In this document: positions 31,234 to 38,092 of the stretch, piece by piece
Position numbering within the stretch: position 1 is the first letter of the stretch
Layout: the number at the start of each line of letters is the position of its first letter
Virus record (IMG/VR): IMGVR_UViG_3300011400_000002
Coordinates: 1 to 41,245 of that record
Source: a virus
Length of the DNA: 41,245 nt
Direction: 5' to 3' (one strand)
Notes under the pieces: model-generated
Seen by the model: the letters and a program-made list of their open reading frames with translations, nothing else
Databases searched by the model: none
What the model was told of the DNA's origin: nothing
Program-made: the position numbers and the translations under genes

Positions 31234-31874
31234 ATCTCAAACTCCATAACTTTATTTCGTGGCTTATAGTTTTCATCTACATATGAGCAATTCACAAATT
31301 TGGTCTGCGTAGTATCTAATATCTTATTTCCGCATTCGTGAATATGGCCAAAGAAATGATATTTTAGGTTTAGTCTAGAAATCGCATGTTCTCTTAAAAA
31401 TTGGCACCCTACATTTCTACCATCTATCGTTTCGTCTAAGATATTTAATGGAGGGCTATGGGTTATTAGAATGTCTGTATCACAAGGGATGGCTTCACAT
31501 TTATCTTGCATAAAAAAATAGTCATCTTCGGCACAGGTAAAAGCGCAACATTTAGGATTGATGCCTTTAAATTGATATGTCCAAGGCATTCCGTATATTT
31601 TAAGTCCTTCGAATTCTGTCGATGAGTCACAAAGATATTCAATATTATCTATTTCAGTGTCGATAGGAAGTTTATGATGAAATATATAATTATCATGACT
31701 TCCAGCAATAACAATTACTTTTGAATAATTTTGATTATTACACCAATTTCTAAAAGCTATATATTCCCAATGTTCATCTCTAGCAGTCAAATCCCCAGCA
31801 ACAATCAATAGATCGCCGCCTGGAAGTTTATTTGGATAGTGACCATGGAGATCGGCAATTGCTGTGATTTTCAT
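31230..31874 (-). CDS. Calcineurin-like metallophosphoesterase, 214 aa
   Basis: ATG 31874 with AGGAAC. Metal-site motifs in order: ADLHGH (D8, H10), VAGDLT (G27 D28), IAGSHDN (58-62), ITHSPP and GHIHECG. The third motif normally reads GNHD; here Asn is Ser (codon AGT), one base from AAT. That Asn is a metal/phosphate ligand in most of the family, so activity may be reduced or altered. The fold suits hydrolysis of phosphodiester or phosphomonoester bonds, perhaps nucleotide metabolism during infection. Confidence 0.85.
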   Translation of the reverse strand: MKITAIADLHGHYPNKLPGGDLLIVAGDLTARDEHWEYIAFRNWCNNQNYSKVIVIAGSHDNYIFHHKLPIDTEIDNIEYLCDSSTEFEGLKIYGMPWTYQFKGINPKCCAFTCAEDDYFFMQDKCEAIPCDTDILITHSPPLNILDETIDGRNVGCQFLREHAISRLNLKYHFFGHIHECGNKILDTTQTKFVNCSYVDENYKPRNKVMEFEI

Positions 31875-31895
31875 TTAACTGTTCCTATAATTTCA

Positions 31896-32072
31896 TCATT
31901 CAATGGAGTCTTCTTCTTGCTCAAAATAAGCAGCTACAGGTCCTTCCATTATGCTGTTTACTTTAACAGCATTATAGATTTTAGATTCTTTATGACTATT
32001 CCAGATCCAATCGGGCCTTTTCGGAAAATCGTTTTCAATTTCAATGATCAAAGTTAAAATTCTTTTTGCCAA
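31896..32072 (-). CDS. Small protein with TTG start, 58 aa
   Basis: TTG 32072 follows GAGAGGTGATTTAA, a strong ribosome site, and the frame ends at TGA 31896. The product begins with a hydrophobic beta-like run (LAKRILTLIIEIENDFPKRP), then DWIWNSHKESKIYNAVKV and an acidic tail (EQEEDSIE). Position between two coding neighbours and the ribosome site support it. Function unknown. Confidence 0.55.
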   Translation of the reverse strand: MAKRILTLIIEIENDFPKRPDWIWNSHKESKIYNAVKVNSIMEGPVAAYFEQEEDSIE

Positions 32073-32077
32073 TTAAA

Positions 32078-32199
32078 TCACCTCTCAACTAAAATTAAAT
32101 CGTTATGTCTAATACGTTCTTTATTTATCATCACAATTTGTCTATGACCTAATGAAGAATGCGATCTGTTTTATCCCAACCAGTTTCATAGTCATTCAT
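32078..32199 (-). pseudogene. Frameshifted micro-gene
   Basis: ATG 32199 reads MNDYETGWDKTDRILH then stops (TAG, end 32149). From 32160 on, another frame stays open to TGA 32078 (SHSSLGHRQIVMINKERIRH then NDLILVER), which lies right at the ribosome site of the next gene. Adding one base near DR would fuse both into one 40-residue protein. A one-base deletion, a sequencing error, or programmed frameshifting are all possible. Confidence 0.4.
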
Positions 32200-32222
32200 T
32201 TATTCGCATCCCATTGACCAGT

Positions 32223-32483
32223 TTATTTATTATACATCCCATCCTGCGCAAATGGCCAATAGGCACCATCATCCATAAATCTTTCTATCGATAATTTTAC
32301 GCAATGTTCTATATAACATTCAGCATGCGCTTGTTCGCCTTTAGGCATATTAATAAATGGTTTAAAATCATGCTTATTACAAAAATGCATACCACGTAAT
32401 TCATTGCTTTTGCAGATCCAACATACTTCTTCTTTTCTAGTATCTTTTATTTCTACTGCGTTGTTTTCATCATAATTATTCAT
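32223..32483 (-). CDS. Zinc-finger-like protein, 86 aa
   Basis: ATG 32483 behind AAGGAAT. Cys/His set: EVCWICKSNELRGMHFCNKH and HAECYIEHC, so one or two treble-clef-like zinc sites. The remainder is polar. No named family; likely nucleic acid- or protein-binding. Confidence 0.55.
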   Translation of the reverse strand: MNNYDENNAVEIKDTRKEEVCWICKSNELRGMHFCNKHDFKPFINMPKGEQAHAECYIEHCVKLSIERFMDDGAYWPFAQDGMYNK

Positions 32484-32520
32484 ATTGTATTCCTTAAATG
32501 GTTTTTTGTTATATAAACTA

Positions 32521-32832
32521 TCATAAATCTATTTTCATTTCCTTGAATTCCTTACTTACCTCATGTATATGAAAGCAGTATTTATGAATGTTTACATATT
32601 CGTACGTCGGAGGAAAAAACATAGCACCATTCATATTTTTAGCATCTGGAATAAGATTATACCAAGCATCTCTAATCTCTTGCCAAATTGGATCTCTAAA
32701 TGGACAAGAAATACTCATATGCCATCCATAATTTCCAGAGGGTGGGGAGACAATAATCTGGCATACTCCTTTTTTATAGGCTTTAGATCCTGTCTGTAAT
32801 CCGAATGAATTTATCGAAATTTCTTTATACAT
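32521..32832 (-). CDS. DUF7694-like protein, 103 aa
   Basis: ATG 32832. The arrangement GNYGWHMSISCPFRDPIWQEIRDAWYNLIPDA then MFFPPTYEYVNIHKYCFHIHE follows a GWHLSIS-x-P-x2-PxWxEIxxARYxLxP...PPxxEYVNxHxxCFHL pattern of DUF7694-type phage proteins often found beside nucleotide or DNA-modification genes. Function unknown. It starts 4 bases after the HAD gene's stop. Confidence 0.65.
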   Translation of the reverse strand: MYKEISINSFGLQTGSKAYKKGVCQIIVSPPSGNYGWHMSISCPFRDPIWQEIRDAWYNLIPDAKNMNGAMFFPPTYEYVNIHKYCFHIHEVSKEFKEMKIDL

Positions 32833-32836
32833 ATTT

Positions 32837-33370
32837 TTAATTAGAATTCTTTACAGACTGATTCACATCGAACACAAATATTCCTTTGCGACGCCACATA
32901 TTGCAACATTTTTCTGAAGCATCAAATACGAAATCAACTGTACGATTTTCTCGTATAGTTTCATCAAGCCATCGTTCTTTTAACTGATCATCAGATGTAA
33001 AGTCTCCGATCGGACGCATTTTTAATTGATGTGATTCAAAACAAAGTAAATGTTTATCTAACCATTCTTCAGTCTTTTTTCTAACAGATTCACATCTGAT
33101 AGACCATATTTTATGTAACCCCATATTGCCTAAGGATATTTCATTATTCCAAAGAGCTATTATCGGCTCAATCGGCTTATCCTGATCGCAAGCCTCATAG
33201 AATGATTTCCAATCGGGTTTCCATTTAACATTTAATTGAATTTGACCATCTTCATAACCACGAAATTCATTTCCGTTGTATCTGCAAAAGTTTTCATTTT
33301 TTTCAGGATCAACAAAATGCCGTCTATGCTCACAATCTGCAAGCGTTCCATCTAAATTAAATATGATCAT
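32837..33370 (-). CDS. HAD phosphatase homologue (Pnkp 3'-phosphatase type), nucleophile lost, 177 aa
   Basis: Starts ATG 33370. The pattern IIFNLDGTLADCEHRRHFV then DWKSFYEACDQDKPI, SIRCESVRKKTEEWL and LKMRPIGDFTSDDQLKERWL follows the phosphatase half of T4 PseT-like proteins. HAD motif I is DxDGT with the first Asp as nucleophile; here it is N5 (AAT), and motif IV reads FVFDASEK where FDDR is usual. Such changes should abolish or weaken 3'-phosphatase activity. It may be a binding-only relative or decaying gene. Confidence 0.8.
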   Translation of the reverse strand: MIIFNLDGTLADCEHRRHFVDPEKNENFCRYNGNEFRGYEDGQIQLNVKWKPDWKSFYEACDQDKPIEPIIALWNNEISLGNMGLHKIWSIRCESVRKKTEEWLDKHLLCFESHQLKMRPIGDFTSDDQLKERWLDETIRENRTVDFVFDASEKCCNMWRRKGIFVFDVNQSVKNSN

Positions 33371-33378
33371 TTAAACCT

Positions 33379-33654
33379 TCATTCTCTCTTTTCTATTAGA
33401 ACAATTTTTCTGTGACTTAAGCGCTTATCATTCCCATCAACAACCTCTAGAAAATACTTTGCCAATAATGTAATAGATTTTAATTCACATCCAATTGATA
33501 CTCCAATAAGAGCAATGGATATCCCAGTACCTATCGTCGTGGAACTTAATAGCGCAAGTTTTACTATTCTCATAGCACAAATCGCAACAATCGAATATTG
33601 TATTGAAGGACTGACTTTTATAAATGACTTAATAATTTCTTTATGTACTTTCAT
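33379..33654 (-). CDS. Small membrane protein, 91 aa
   Basis: ATG 33654 in the run of the minus operon, with no clear ribosome site. Residues 18-36 (IQYSIVAICAMRIVKLALL) and 40-56 (TIGTGISIALIGVSIGCEL) are hydrophobic, so one or two membrane segments. The C-terminus SHRKIVLIEKRE recalls the HRQIVMINKER tail in the frameshifted gene at 32078. Function unknown. Confidence 0.5.
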   Translation of the reverse strand: MKVHKEIIKSFIKVSPSIQYSIVAICAMRIVKLALLSSTTIGTGISIALIGVSIGCELKSITLLAKYFLEVVDGNDKRLSHRKIVLIEKRE

Positions 33655-33661
33655 ATAATTG

Positions 33662-34150
33662 CTATCCTTTCAGTCTTTTTTCATGATTTTCGATCTGTCT
33701 TTCAATATTCTTATGTGCTCGTTTAAGACAGGCGTTATTATGATGAGTCATTTCTTCTTGAACTTCTTCTAGCATGTCCTCTAAGAATGGCAAAGCAACT
33801 GTCGCATTAACATGCTCTCTATACTTTTGTTTCCATGTATCTTTAAGAACCTGTCTTGTCAAAGCTCTTGCACCAATGCCGCCAAATATCCCACCAGCAA
33901 TTACACTGACTGGTAAACTAAAAGGAATCGCAACAGCAATCGTAGTCACAACCAAACCTGTACCAGTTCCGACCCCAGTAAAGATATTTCTGTATAAACC
34001 ATGTCCTTTTTGTAGTGATCGTTTGACAGCTTCTTCATCTTCATAAGCTTCTTTATAAAGTTTAGGAATTTCTTTATTGAAATCTTTAATTTTTTCGTTT
34101 ACTTCGATTAGTGCTTTATATTGAGAGGTTCGGACTTGTTGTATTTGCAT
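33662..34150 (-). CDS. Membrane protein with Gly-rich hairpin, 162 aa
   Basis: ATG 34150 with AAGGCGA. Residues 1-55 are coiled coil (LIEVNEKIKDFNKEIPKLYKEA). Residues 57-98 are a glycine-zipper-like hydrophobic hairpin (FTGVGTGTGLVVTTIAVAIP, then SVIAGGIFGGIGARAL). A helical, His/Glu-rich tail follows. Bacterial proteins of this shape insert in membranes; a superinfection-exclusion or holin-like role is possible but unproven. Confidence 0.55.
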   Translation of the reverse strand: MQIQQVRTSQYKALIEVNEKIKDFNKEIPKLYKEAYEDEEAVKRSLQKGHGLYRNIFTGVGTGTGLVVTTIAVAIPFSLPVSVIAGGIFGGIGARALTRQVLKDTWKQKYREHVNATVALPFLEDMLEEVQEEMTHHNNACLKRAHKNIERQIENHEKRLKG

Positions 34151-34202
34151 TTTTCGCCTTTAAATATTTGTATGTCGTTTTTCGGTGTATAGATTGTTTT
34201 TT

Positions 34203-34499
34203 TTATTCGTCTCCTGCTTTTACTCCACAATTTGCACAGTAGTAATGCCCTGTCCAGTCTCTCTGATTAGACCATTGGCTTGTTCGGCATCGCTTACATG
34301 TCCAGAAAATCCCATCATTATATGAAGATTCTTCATATTCACATACATTGTTGAATGCATGTAATGACATTGCATAAAAAAACAAAGGAATAAGTAAAAT
34401 TAAATATTGAATCATTACATAATTGTCAGTATTTACATTCTTTTTTTTCCGTTCAGTTGAAAGATATCGTGTTTCTTGTTCGATCCAATCATTATTCAT
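34203..34499 (-). CDS. Membrane-anchored zinc-ribbon protein, 98 aa
   Basis: ATG 34499 in an ATGA overlap with the upstream gene; the ribosome site is AAAAGGAGAAGG. Residues 26-45 (MIQYLILLIPLFFYAMSLHA) are a membrane helix. The C-terminal part FWTCKRCRTSQWSN ... HYYCANCGVK is a CxxC-x16-CxxC zinc ribbon. Function unknown. Confidence 0.6.
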   Translation of the reverse strand: MNNDWIEQETRYLSTERKKKNVNTDNYVMIQYLILLIPLFFYAMSLHAFNNVCEYEESSYNDGIFWTCKRCRTSQWSNQRDWTGHYYCANCGVKAGDE

Positions 34500-34696
34500 G
34501 ACGCCTTCTCCTTTTCTATTTTAGGATTCTTTATTTTTTCAATAAATTCCTTGCTGCACTTCACATTGAAAGAACCAGTGATTACGAAATCCACACTAGT
34601 AAGTTTCTCGGCATCTTTTTCATTCAATCCATCTTTTACACAATCAAAATTGTTACATTTTAAGTCTTTGTATCCGTCATTATCCCATTTCATCAT
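34496..34696 (-). CDS. Small Lys-rich protein, 66 aa
   Basis: ATG 34696 follows the same AAAAGGAGAAGGCGTCATGA string found at its own 3' end, so a 20-base duplication supplies two ribosome sites. Sequence style: KDLKCNNFDCVKDGLNEKDAEK then ends NPKIEKEKAS. Unknown function. Confidence 0.5.
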   Translation of the reverse strand: MMKWDNDGYKDLKCNNFDCVKDGLNEKDAEKLTSVDFVITGSFNVKCSKEFIEKIKNPKIEKEKAS

Positions 34697-34718
34697 GACG
34701 CCTTCTCCTTTTATATTT

Positions 34719-35042
34719 TCATTTAGCTGATTTTTTCCAATAATTTCTTATATATTCTATAAAATCATCATAAGTTTCTGGATCAAACATTTGCAATTCA
34801 TCTATATCAACAGGATTTTTCATATTCTTGGTAATAATGTGCATTTTTCCTGTAAATCCAATTGGTGGGATTATATCAGCCCATAAATGTGGTGCATCAT
34901 AAAATGTATATTCTGAATCTACAAATGGAATTGGAACCCATAAATCATCAAATCTCTGAACCACATAAATATCACCTTCCTTAAAATATAGGATTTTTTT
35001 TCCTTGAGGTGGCAATTCGTCTTTAGGATCTATCCATTTCAT
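34719..35042 (-). CDS. DUF551-like divergent protein, 107 aa
   Basis: MKWIDPKDELPPQGKKILYFKE resembles the WISV-KDRLP-x-GK start of DUF551 proteins, but the C-terminal THWMPLP block is missing, replaced by an acidic tail (DPETYDDFIEYIRNYW). Start ATG 35042 shares one base with the recombinase stop (TAATG). Probably an old member of the family array found at 36-37 kb. Confidence 0.5.
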   Translation of the reverse strand: MKWIDPKDELPPQGKKILYFKEGDIYVVQRFDDLWVPIPFVDSEYTFYDAPHLWADIIPPIGFTGKMHIITKNMKNPVDIDELQMFDPETYDDFIEYIRNYWKKSAK

Positions 35043-35620
35043 TATAAAACTTTTTCCTGTTTTTCAAGCGCATTCTTATATGTATAAATTGTCTTTCTAG
35101 AAACACCCAACTCTTTTGCAATTTTATCTTTAGAATCGCTACTTTTTAGACGATCTTTCAAGATTTCAATTTTTTCTGAATTCAACTTCTTTACTCCCCC
35201 TTTGTATTTCCCTGCCTTCTTTGCTAAGTCAATAGCTTCACGTTGACGCTCTCTAATTATAGAAAGTTCGAATTCTGCTACTGCTCCCAGCATAACTAGT
35301 AACAATCTAGATATTGAAGAATCATCACCACTAAATTTAAGATTTTCTTTTACAAAAAATACTGTGGCTTTTTTATAAGTAATCTCATCTATTGTTTTAA
35401 GAAGATCTTTAACATTCCTAGACATTCGATCCATTGAATGAACAAATATAATGTCATCCTCTCGAATATATTCCATCATTAATTTAAATTTTGGACGGTT
35501 AGTGTCTTTCCCTGATGAGTAATCTATAAATGATTTGTCTACTTTTAAACCTTCCAATTGTCTATCGGGATTCTGATCTATTGAGCTAACCCTAATATAA
35601 GCTATTTTCTTTCCTGTCAT
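35042..35620 (-). CDS. Serine recombinase (resolvase/invertase), 192 aa
   Basis: ATG 35620 behind CAGGATCAAG is preferred to ATG 35653, since it places the nucleophile at the usual distance: KKIAYIRVSS (Ser12). Further family marks: QNPDRQLEGL, FVHSMDRMSRNVKDLL, AVAEFELSIIRERQREAI (long E helix), and a C-terminal HTH (DKIAKELGVSRKTIYTY). Size fits resolvases and invertases rather than large integrases. It may invert a phage segment or resolve dimers. The 107 bases upstream are A/T-rich with short repeats and could contain its site. Confidence 0.85.
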   Translation of the reverse strand: MTGKKIAYIRVSSIDQNPDRQLEGLKVDKSFIDYSSGKDTNRPKFKLMMEYIREDDIIFVHSMDRMSRNVKDLLKTIDEITYKKATVFFVKENLKFSGDDSSISRLLLVMLGAVAEFELSIIRERQREAIDLAKKAGKYKGGVKKLNSEKIEILKDRLKSSDSKDKIAKELGVSRKTIYTYKNALEKQEKVL

Positions 35621-35760
35621 CTTGATCCTGAACTTTTTTTGTGAAAAGAGCATCTTAGATTAGGGGTTACATTTTGTAAAGATGAAAAAAAACAACTCTG
35701 TTTACATTTATGTTAGGCAATTTAAAAGTATGTGAAACGGGTGTACCCTATTGTGACACG

Positions 35761-35952
35761 TTAGGCGTACCATTTTTCAATCTGGTCAAACAAATGCGAT
35801 ATTTCTTTGTCATTCAAATATTCTAAAATGCTTTTATCTGCTGTTTCATGCCAATCCATAGGATCACCGTCAACTTTAAATGGATCTTCTGCGTAAACAT
35901 TGCTTTTTGCAACTAAATCTTTTAATATATTGATTAATTCATCTCTATTCAT
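35761..35952 (-). CDS. Small acidic protein, 63 aa
   Basis: ATG 35952, just after a short coding frame. Helical and acidic (MNRDELINILKDLVAKSNV, DGDPMDWHETADKSILEYL). There is no known family. Stop at 35761 is followed by the recombinase upstream region. Confidence 0.5.
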   Translation of the reverse strand: MNRDELINILKDLVAKSNVYAEDPFKVDGDPMDWHETADKSILEYLNDKEISHLFDQIEKWYA

Positions 35953-35955
35953 TTA

Positions 35956-36015
35956 TCAACCCATTTTTGGGACATAAGTGAATCCACACTCGCATGGTAC
36001 TTCTCTATATTCCAT
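35956..36015 (-). CDS. Micro-ORF with CxC motif, 19 aa
   Basis: ATG 36015 to TGA 35956: MEYREVPCECGFTYVPKMG. It fills the space between two operon genes, with a weak AGAGA ribosome site. The CxC and aromatic pattern is like half a zinc ribbon. Too short to be sure. Confidence 0.3.
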   Translation of the reverse strand: MEYREVPCECGFTYVPKMG

Positions 36016-36029
36016 TCTCTGAACTATTT

Positions 36030-36257
36030 CTATTCCTCAAATTTAGGCTGTTTCGGTAACGGCATCCAGTGAGTGACTTCACCATAATATTCATCTTTAA
36101 TCCATTCTTTTTTTGGCCAAAAAAAAGAAACACGATTATTTGTCAATGACAATGTGGCGTCATGAACTTCACAAAGAATAGGAATGCCATTTATCAAACA
36201 AACTATAATTTTTTCATTTTCAGAGGGTGATCTTTCTTTAACTCTAATCCATTCCAT
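36030..36257 (-). CDS. DUF551-family protein copy B, 75 aa
   Basis: MEWIRVKERSPSENEKIIVCL... ends GEVTHWMPLPKQP. Nearly the same as copy A at 30997-31233: the block CLINGIPILCEVHD and SFFWPKKEWIKDEYYGEVTHW is shared, with 68 bases exact (36064-36131) and about 50 more exact further on. This is a recent duplicate inside the same operon. Ribosome site AAGGATTAAG. Confidence 0.75.
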   Translation of the reverse strand: MEWIRVKERSPSENEKIIVCLINGIPILCEVHDATLSLTNNRVSFFWPKKEWIKDEYYGEVTHWMPLPKQPKFEE

Positions 36258-36259
36258 TC

Positions 36260-36496
36260 TTAATCCTTTTTAGGCGGAAAAGGCTTATCTAGATTTGACG
36301 CATCAACCCTTTTCCACCATTTTGTCCATCTGCACTTATCATCTTCAAACGAATACCATCCTTCGGAGGGATCTGTTTTATACCTTTCATCATTGTCATA
36401 TGTTCGACATCCGAGCAATACTTCACGATCTCTCCAATAAATCCAAACAACCTCAAAAGGTTGAGGCAAATTATCTTTAACGCTAATCCATTCCAT
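36260..36496 (-). CDS. DUF551-family protein copy C, 78 aa
   Basis: ATG 36496 (preferred over TTG 36502), with the GGATTGAG ribosome site embedded in the preceding gene's stop. MEWISVKDNLPQPFEVVWIYW starts as a DUF551 protein but ends WWKRVDASNLDKPFPPKKD instead of THWMPLP, so the C-terminus is divergent. It shares the start string ATGGAATGGATTAGCGTTA with its neighbours. Confidence 0.7.
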   Translation of the reverse strand: MEWISVKDNLPQPFEVVWIYWRDREVLLGCRTYDNDERYKTDPSEGWYSFEDDKCRWTKWWKRVDASNLDKPFPPKKD

Positions 36497-36498
36497 AC

Positions 36499-36726
36499 TC
36501 AATCCTTCAGTGGTGAGGGTAAAGGCATCCAGTGTGTAACATTATCCAGTCTTTTATGATCGCCAGAAGACTCCCACCAATTCGATGTTTTTTGACCATA
36601 AAAACTAATCCACGCCATTGCATCGGCATAATAAAATGCGTCTTTTTCATCATTATTCTGCATTCTGACACGAAATTTTCCTGCAAAGCACTTTGGAAGA
36701 TGATTATCAACGCTAATCCACTCCAT
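36499..36726 (-). CDS. DUF551-family protein copy D, 75 aa
   Basis: ATG 36726 (an upstream ATG at 36795 lies within the previous gene and has no ribosome site). MEWISVDNHLPKCFAGKFRV ... RLDNVTHWMPLPSPLKD shows both ends of the DUF551 pattern, with an aromatic middle (FYYADAMAWISFYGQKTSN). The spacing to neighbours is 2 bases (GGATTAAGA-ATG). Confidence 0.75.
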   Translation of the reverse strand: MEWISVDNHLPKCFAGKFRVRMQNNDEKDAFYYADAMAWISFYGQKTSNWWESSGDHKRLDNVTHWMPLPSPLKD

Positions 36727-36728
36727 TC

Positions 36729-36944
36729 TTAATCCTCTGGTAGGGTTGGCAATGGCATCCAGTGTGTTGGGATTGACAAAACCGAATAAGGACATCCATA
36801 CTCATTATTTTTTTTACGTTTGTGATCTGGATGAGAAGCCATCCATACATTTTTAAAATAAGAAGCAACCCATTGTCTTTCACCGTCACTCACTAAAACA
36901 TCTTCGAATTCTTTGGGAGGTTTACTAACGCTTATCCATTCCAT
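36729..36944 (-). CDS. DUF551-family protein copy E, 71 aa
   Basis: ATG 36944 within GGATTGAAG-ATG. MEWISVSKPPKEFEDVLVSD ... SIPTHWMPLPTLPED. The same ends as copies A-D but different middle (GERQWVASYFKNVWMASHPD). This completes a tandem run of four, B-E, in about 900 bases. Confidence 0.75.
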   Translation of the reverse strand: MEWISVSKPPKEFEDVLVSDGERQWVASYFKNVWMASHPDHKRKKNNEYGCPYSVLSIPTHWMPLPTLPED

Positions 36945-36946
36945 CT

Positions 36947-37144
36947 TCAATCCTTAAATACCTTTTTAAAAATATTAGGCATTGGCATGGAAATTAATTT
37001 TTTATAATTTTCCAGTCTCATTTCTTTAGAAATGCCTAATTCTGGATCGCATCCCGGACATGCTTTTTTTCCATCGACATATCTATCAATATACATATCT
37101 GCCCCACATGAACATTTTTGAGCACAAATAGTTGTTGTTTTCAT
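36947..37144 (-). CDS. Zinc-ribbon protein, 65 aa
   Basis: ATG 37144 with AAAGGATTGAG is preferred to ATG 37219. The AQKCSCGADMYIDRYVDGKKACPGCDPE part gives CxC-x-x...CxxC, a ribbon. It ends KKLISMPMPNIFKKVFKD. The 128 bases upstream (37145-37272) hold no good gene but include a frame ending MECPELPKD, which looks like the last piece of a lost DUF551 copy. Confidence 0.55.
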   Translation of the reverse strand: MKTTTICAQKCSCGADMYIDRYVDGKKACPGCDPELGISKEMRLENYKKLISMPMPNIFKKVFKD

Positions 37145-37272
37145 TCTCAATCCTTTGGTAGTTCTGGACATTCCATATTTACCTAAAATAGATTTACAAA
37201 TACCTTCTGTGAAGGCCATAAATCTATACGGAGTTCTTATGCACTCTATATATTTTTATATCCATACCCATA

Positions 37273-37500
37273 TCATTTCTCCATGAATCTCGTTTTTTTC
37301 GTAAATGGCACAATCGTATCTCCACAGACCCATGCTTGTTTATCAACACAAGCGACATACTCCCTTCCATCCCGCTCATTAAACCAGATGTCGTTATACC
37401 ACACATATATAGGCGGATCTTTACTTATCCAGCGCTTTGATGCCATGTAATCTTCCTCTATGTACTTTTGCATGTAGTAGTTTGATGATAACCCATTCAT
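37273..37500 (-). CDS. Small aromatic protein, 75 aa
   Basis: ATG 37500 abuts the previous stop (TAA-ATG). Polar and aromatic (ASKRWISKDPPIYVWYNDIWF, REYVACVDKQAWVCGDTIV). The RWISKDPP start loosely recalls DUF551. A second frame at 37224-37406 is judged a shadow. Function unknown. Confidence 0.5.
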   Translation of the reverse strand: MNGLSSNYYMQKYIEEDYMASKRWISKDPPIYVWYNDIWFNERDGREYVACVDKQAWVCGDTIVPFTKKTRFMEK

Positions 37501-37728
37501 TTAATTTGAAATATTCCTATCAGAAATTAATTTTTTAATCTTCTTTATCTCGGTTGAAATTTCTAAATATTGTCTTCTTAAATCATCTTGAGTATCACAT
37601 ATCCTAAATACCATGGAATTTATTTCATCAACGATATTCAATTTTTCAGATATTACATGATATTTGCAGAATAGATATAGAATGGCAGCAGCTTCCACAA
37701 AAACAGTATACATGAGAATTTTTTCCAT
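37501..37728 (-). CDS. Small membrane protein with coiled-coil tail, 75 aa
   Basis: First gene of the minus accessory operon, ATG 37728. Residues 3-22 (KILMYTVFVEAAAILYLFCK) form a membrane helix. The rest is a coiled coil (DEINSMVFRICDTQDDLRRQ, STEIKKIKKLI). No family is recognised; the layout resembles the 59-aa protein at 2782. Confidence 0.55.
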   Translation of the reverse strand: MEKILMYTVFVEAAAILYLFCKYHVISEKLNIVDEINSMVFRICDTQDDLRRQYLEISTEIKKIKKLISDRNISN

Positions 37729-37739
37729 TTAAAAACCTG

Positions 37740-37748
37740 TGTTATAAT
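37740..37748 (+). promoter_or_regulatory. Extended -10 promoter for the 93-aa forward gene
   Basis: TGTTATAAT (TG at 37740-37741, -10 at 37743-37748) in the divergent gap 37729-37810, about 60 bases before ATG 37811. It matches the consensus extended -10. No good -35 is seen. A minus-strand promoter for the accessory operon must also lie here, but I could not fix it. Confidence 0.55.
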
Positions 37749-37810
37749 TTATTTTACTTGTTTGTTTTTAAGAATTGTCGCACACTTGATCGCCCAAGGA
37801 GATCAAAGTT

Positions 37811-38092
37811 ATGAATGCTATACAACTTGAATTTAAATTTGACAATGAAGAAATGATTGAACCTGAAATTGGTTCACTTTTACATGCTCATACCCGAATC
37901 GATGACGCGAATAAAAGCAGCGAAAAAGTCCGAAAGTCACTTTTTATGAAGGTAGGTATGTTGGAAAAAATGATAAAATCTCTTCAAACTGAAGTTTATG
38001 AAATGAAGGAAATATTGAGAGAGCTCAAAAATGAGCCCTCTCCATGGAAATATAAACAAGATGAATCGTTATTTGTAATAACTAATAACTAA
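37811..38092 (+). CDS. Small coiled-coil protein, 93 aa
   Basis: ATG 37811 with CAAGGAGAT. Opens MNAIQLEFKFDNEEM, then acidic/polar, with a heptad-rich helix in residues 35-73 (SSEKVRKSLFMKVGMLEKMIKS, VYEMKEILRELKN). The stop lies within the heptanucleotide repeat (38078-38105). A lone forward gene between two minus blocks; function unknown. Confidence 0.6.
   Translation: MNAIQLEFKFDNEEMIEPEIGSLLHAHTRIDDANKSSEKVRKSLFMKVGMLEKMIKSLQTEVYEMKEILRELKNEPSPWKYKQDESLFVITNN

Noticed and set aside
37224-37406. 60-codon minus frame overlapping 37273-37500
   Set aside because: The other frame begins directly after the upstream stop and has a normal composition; this one lacks a ribosome site.
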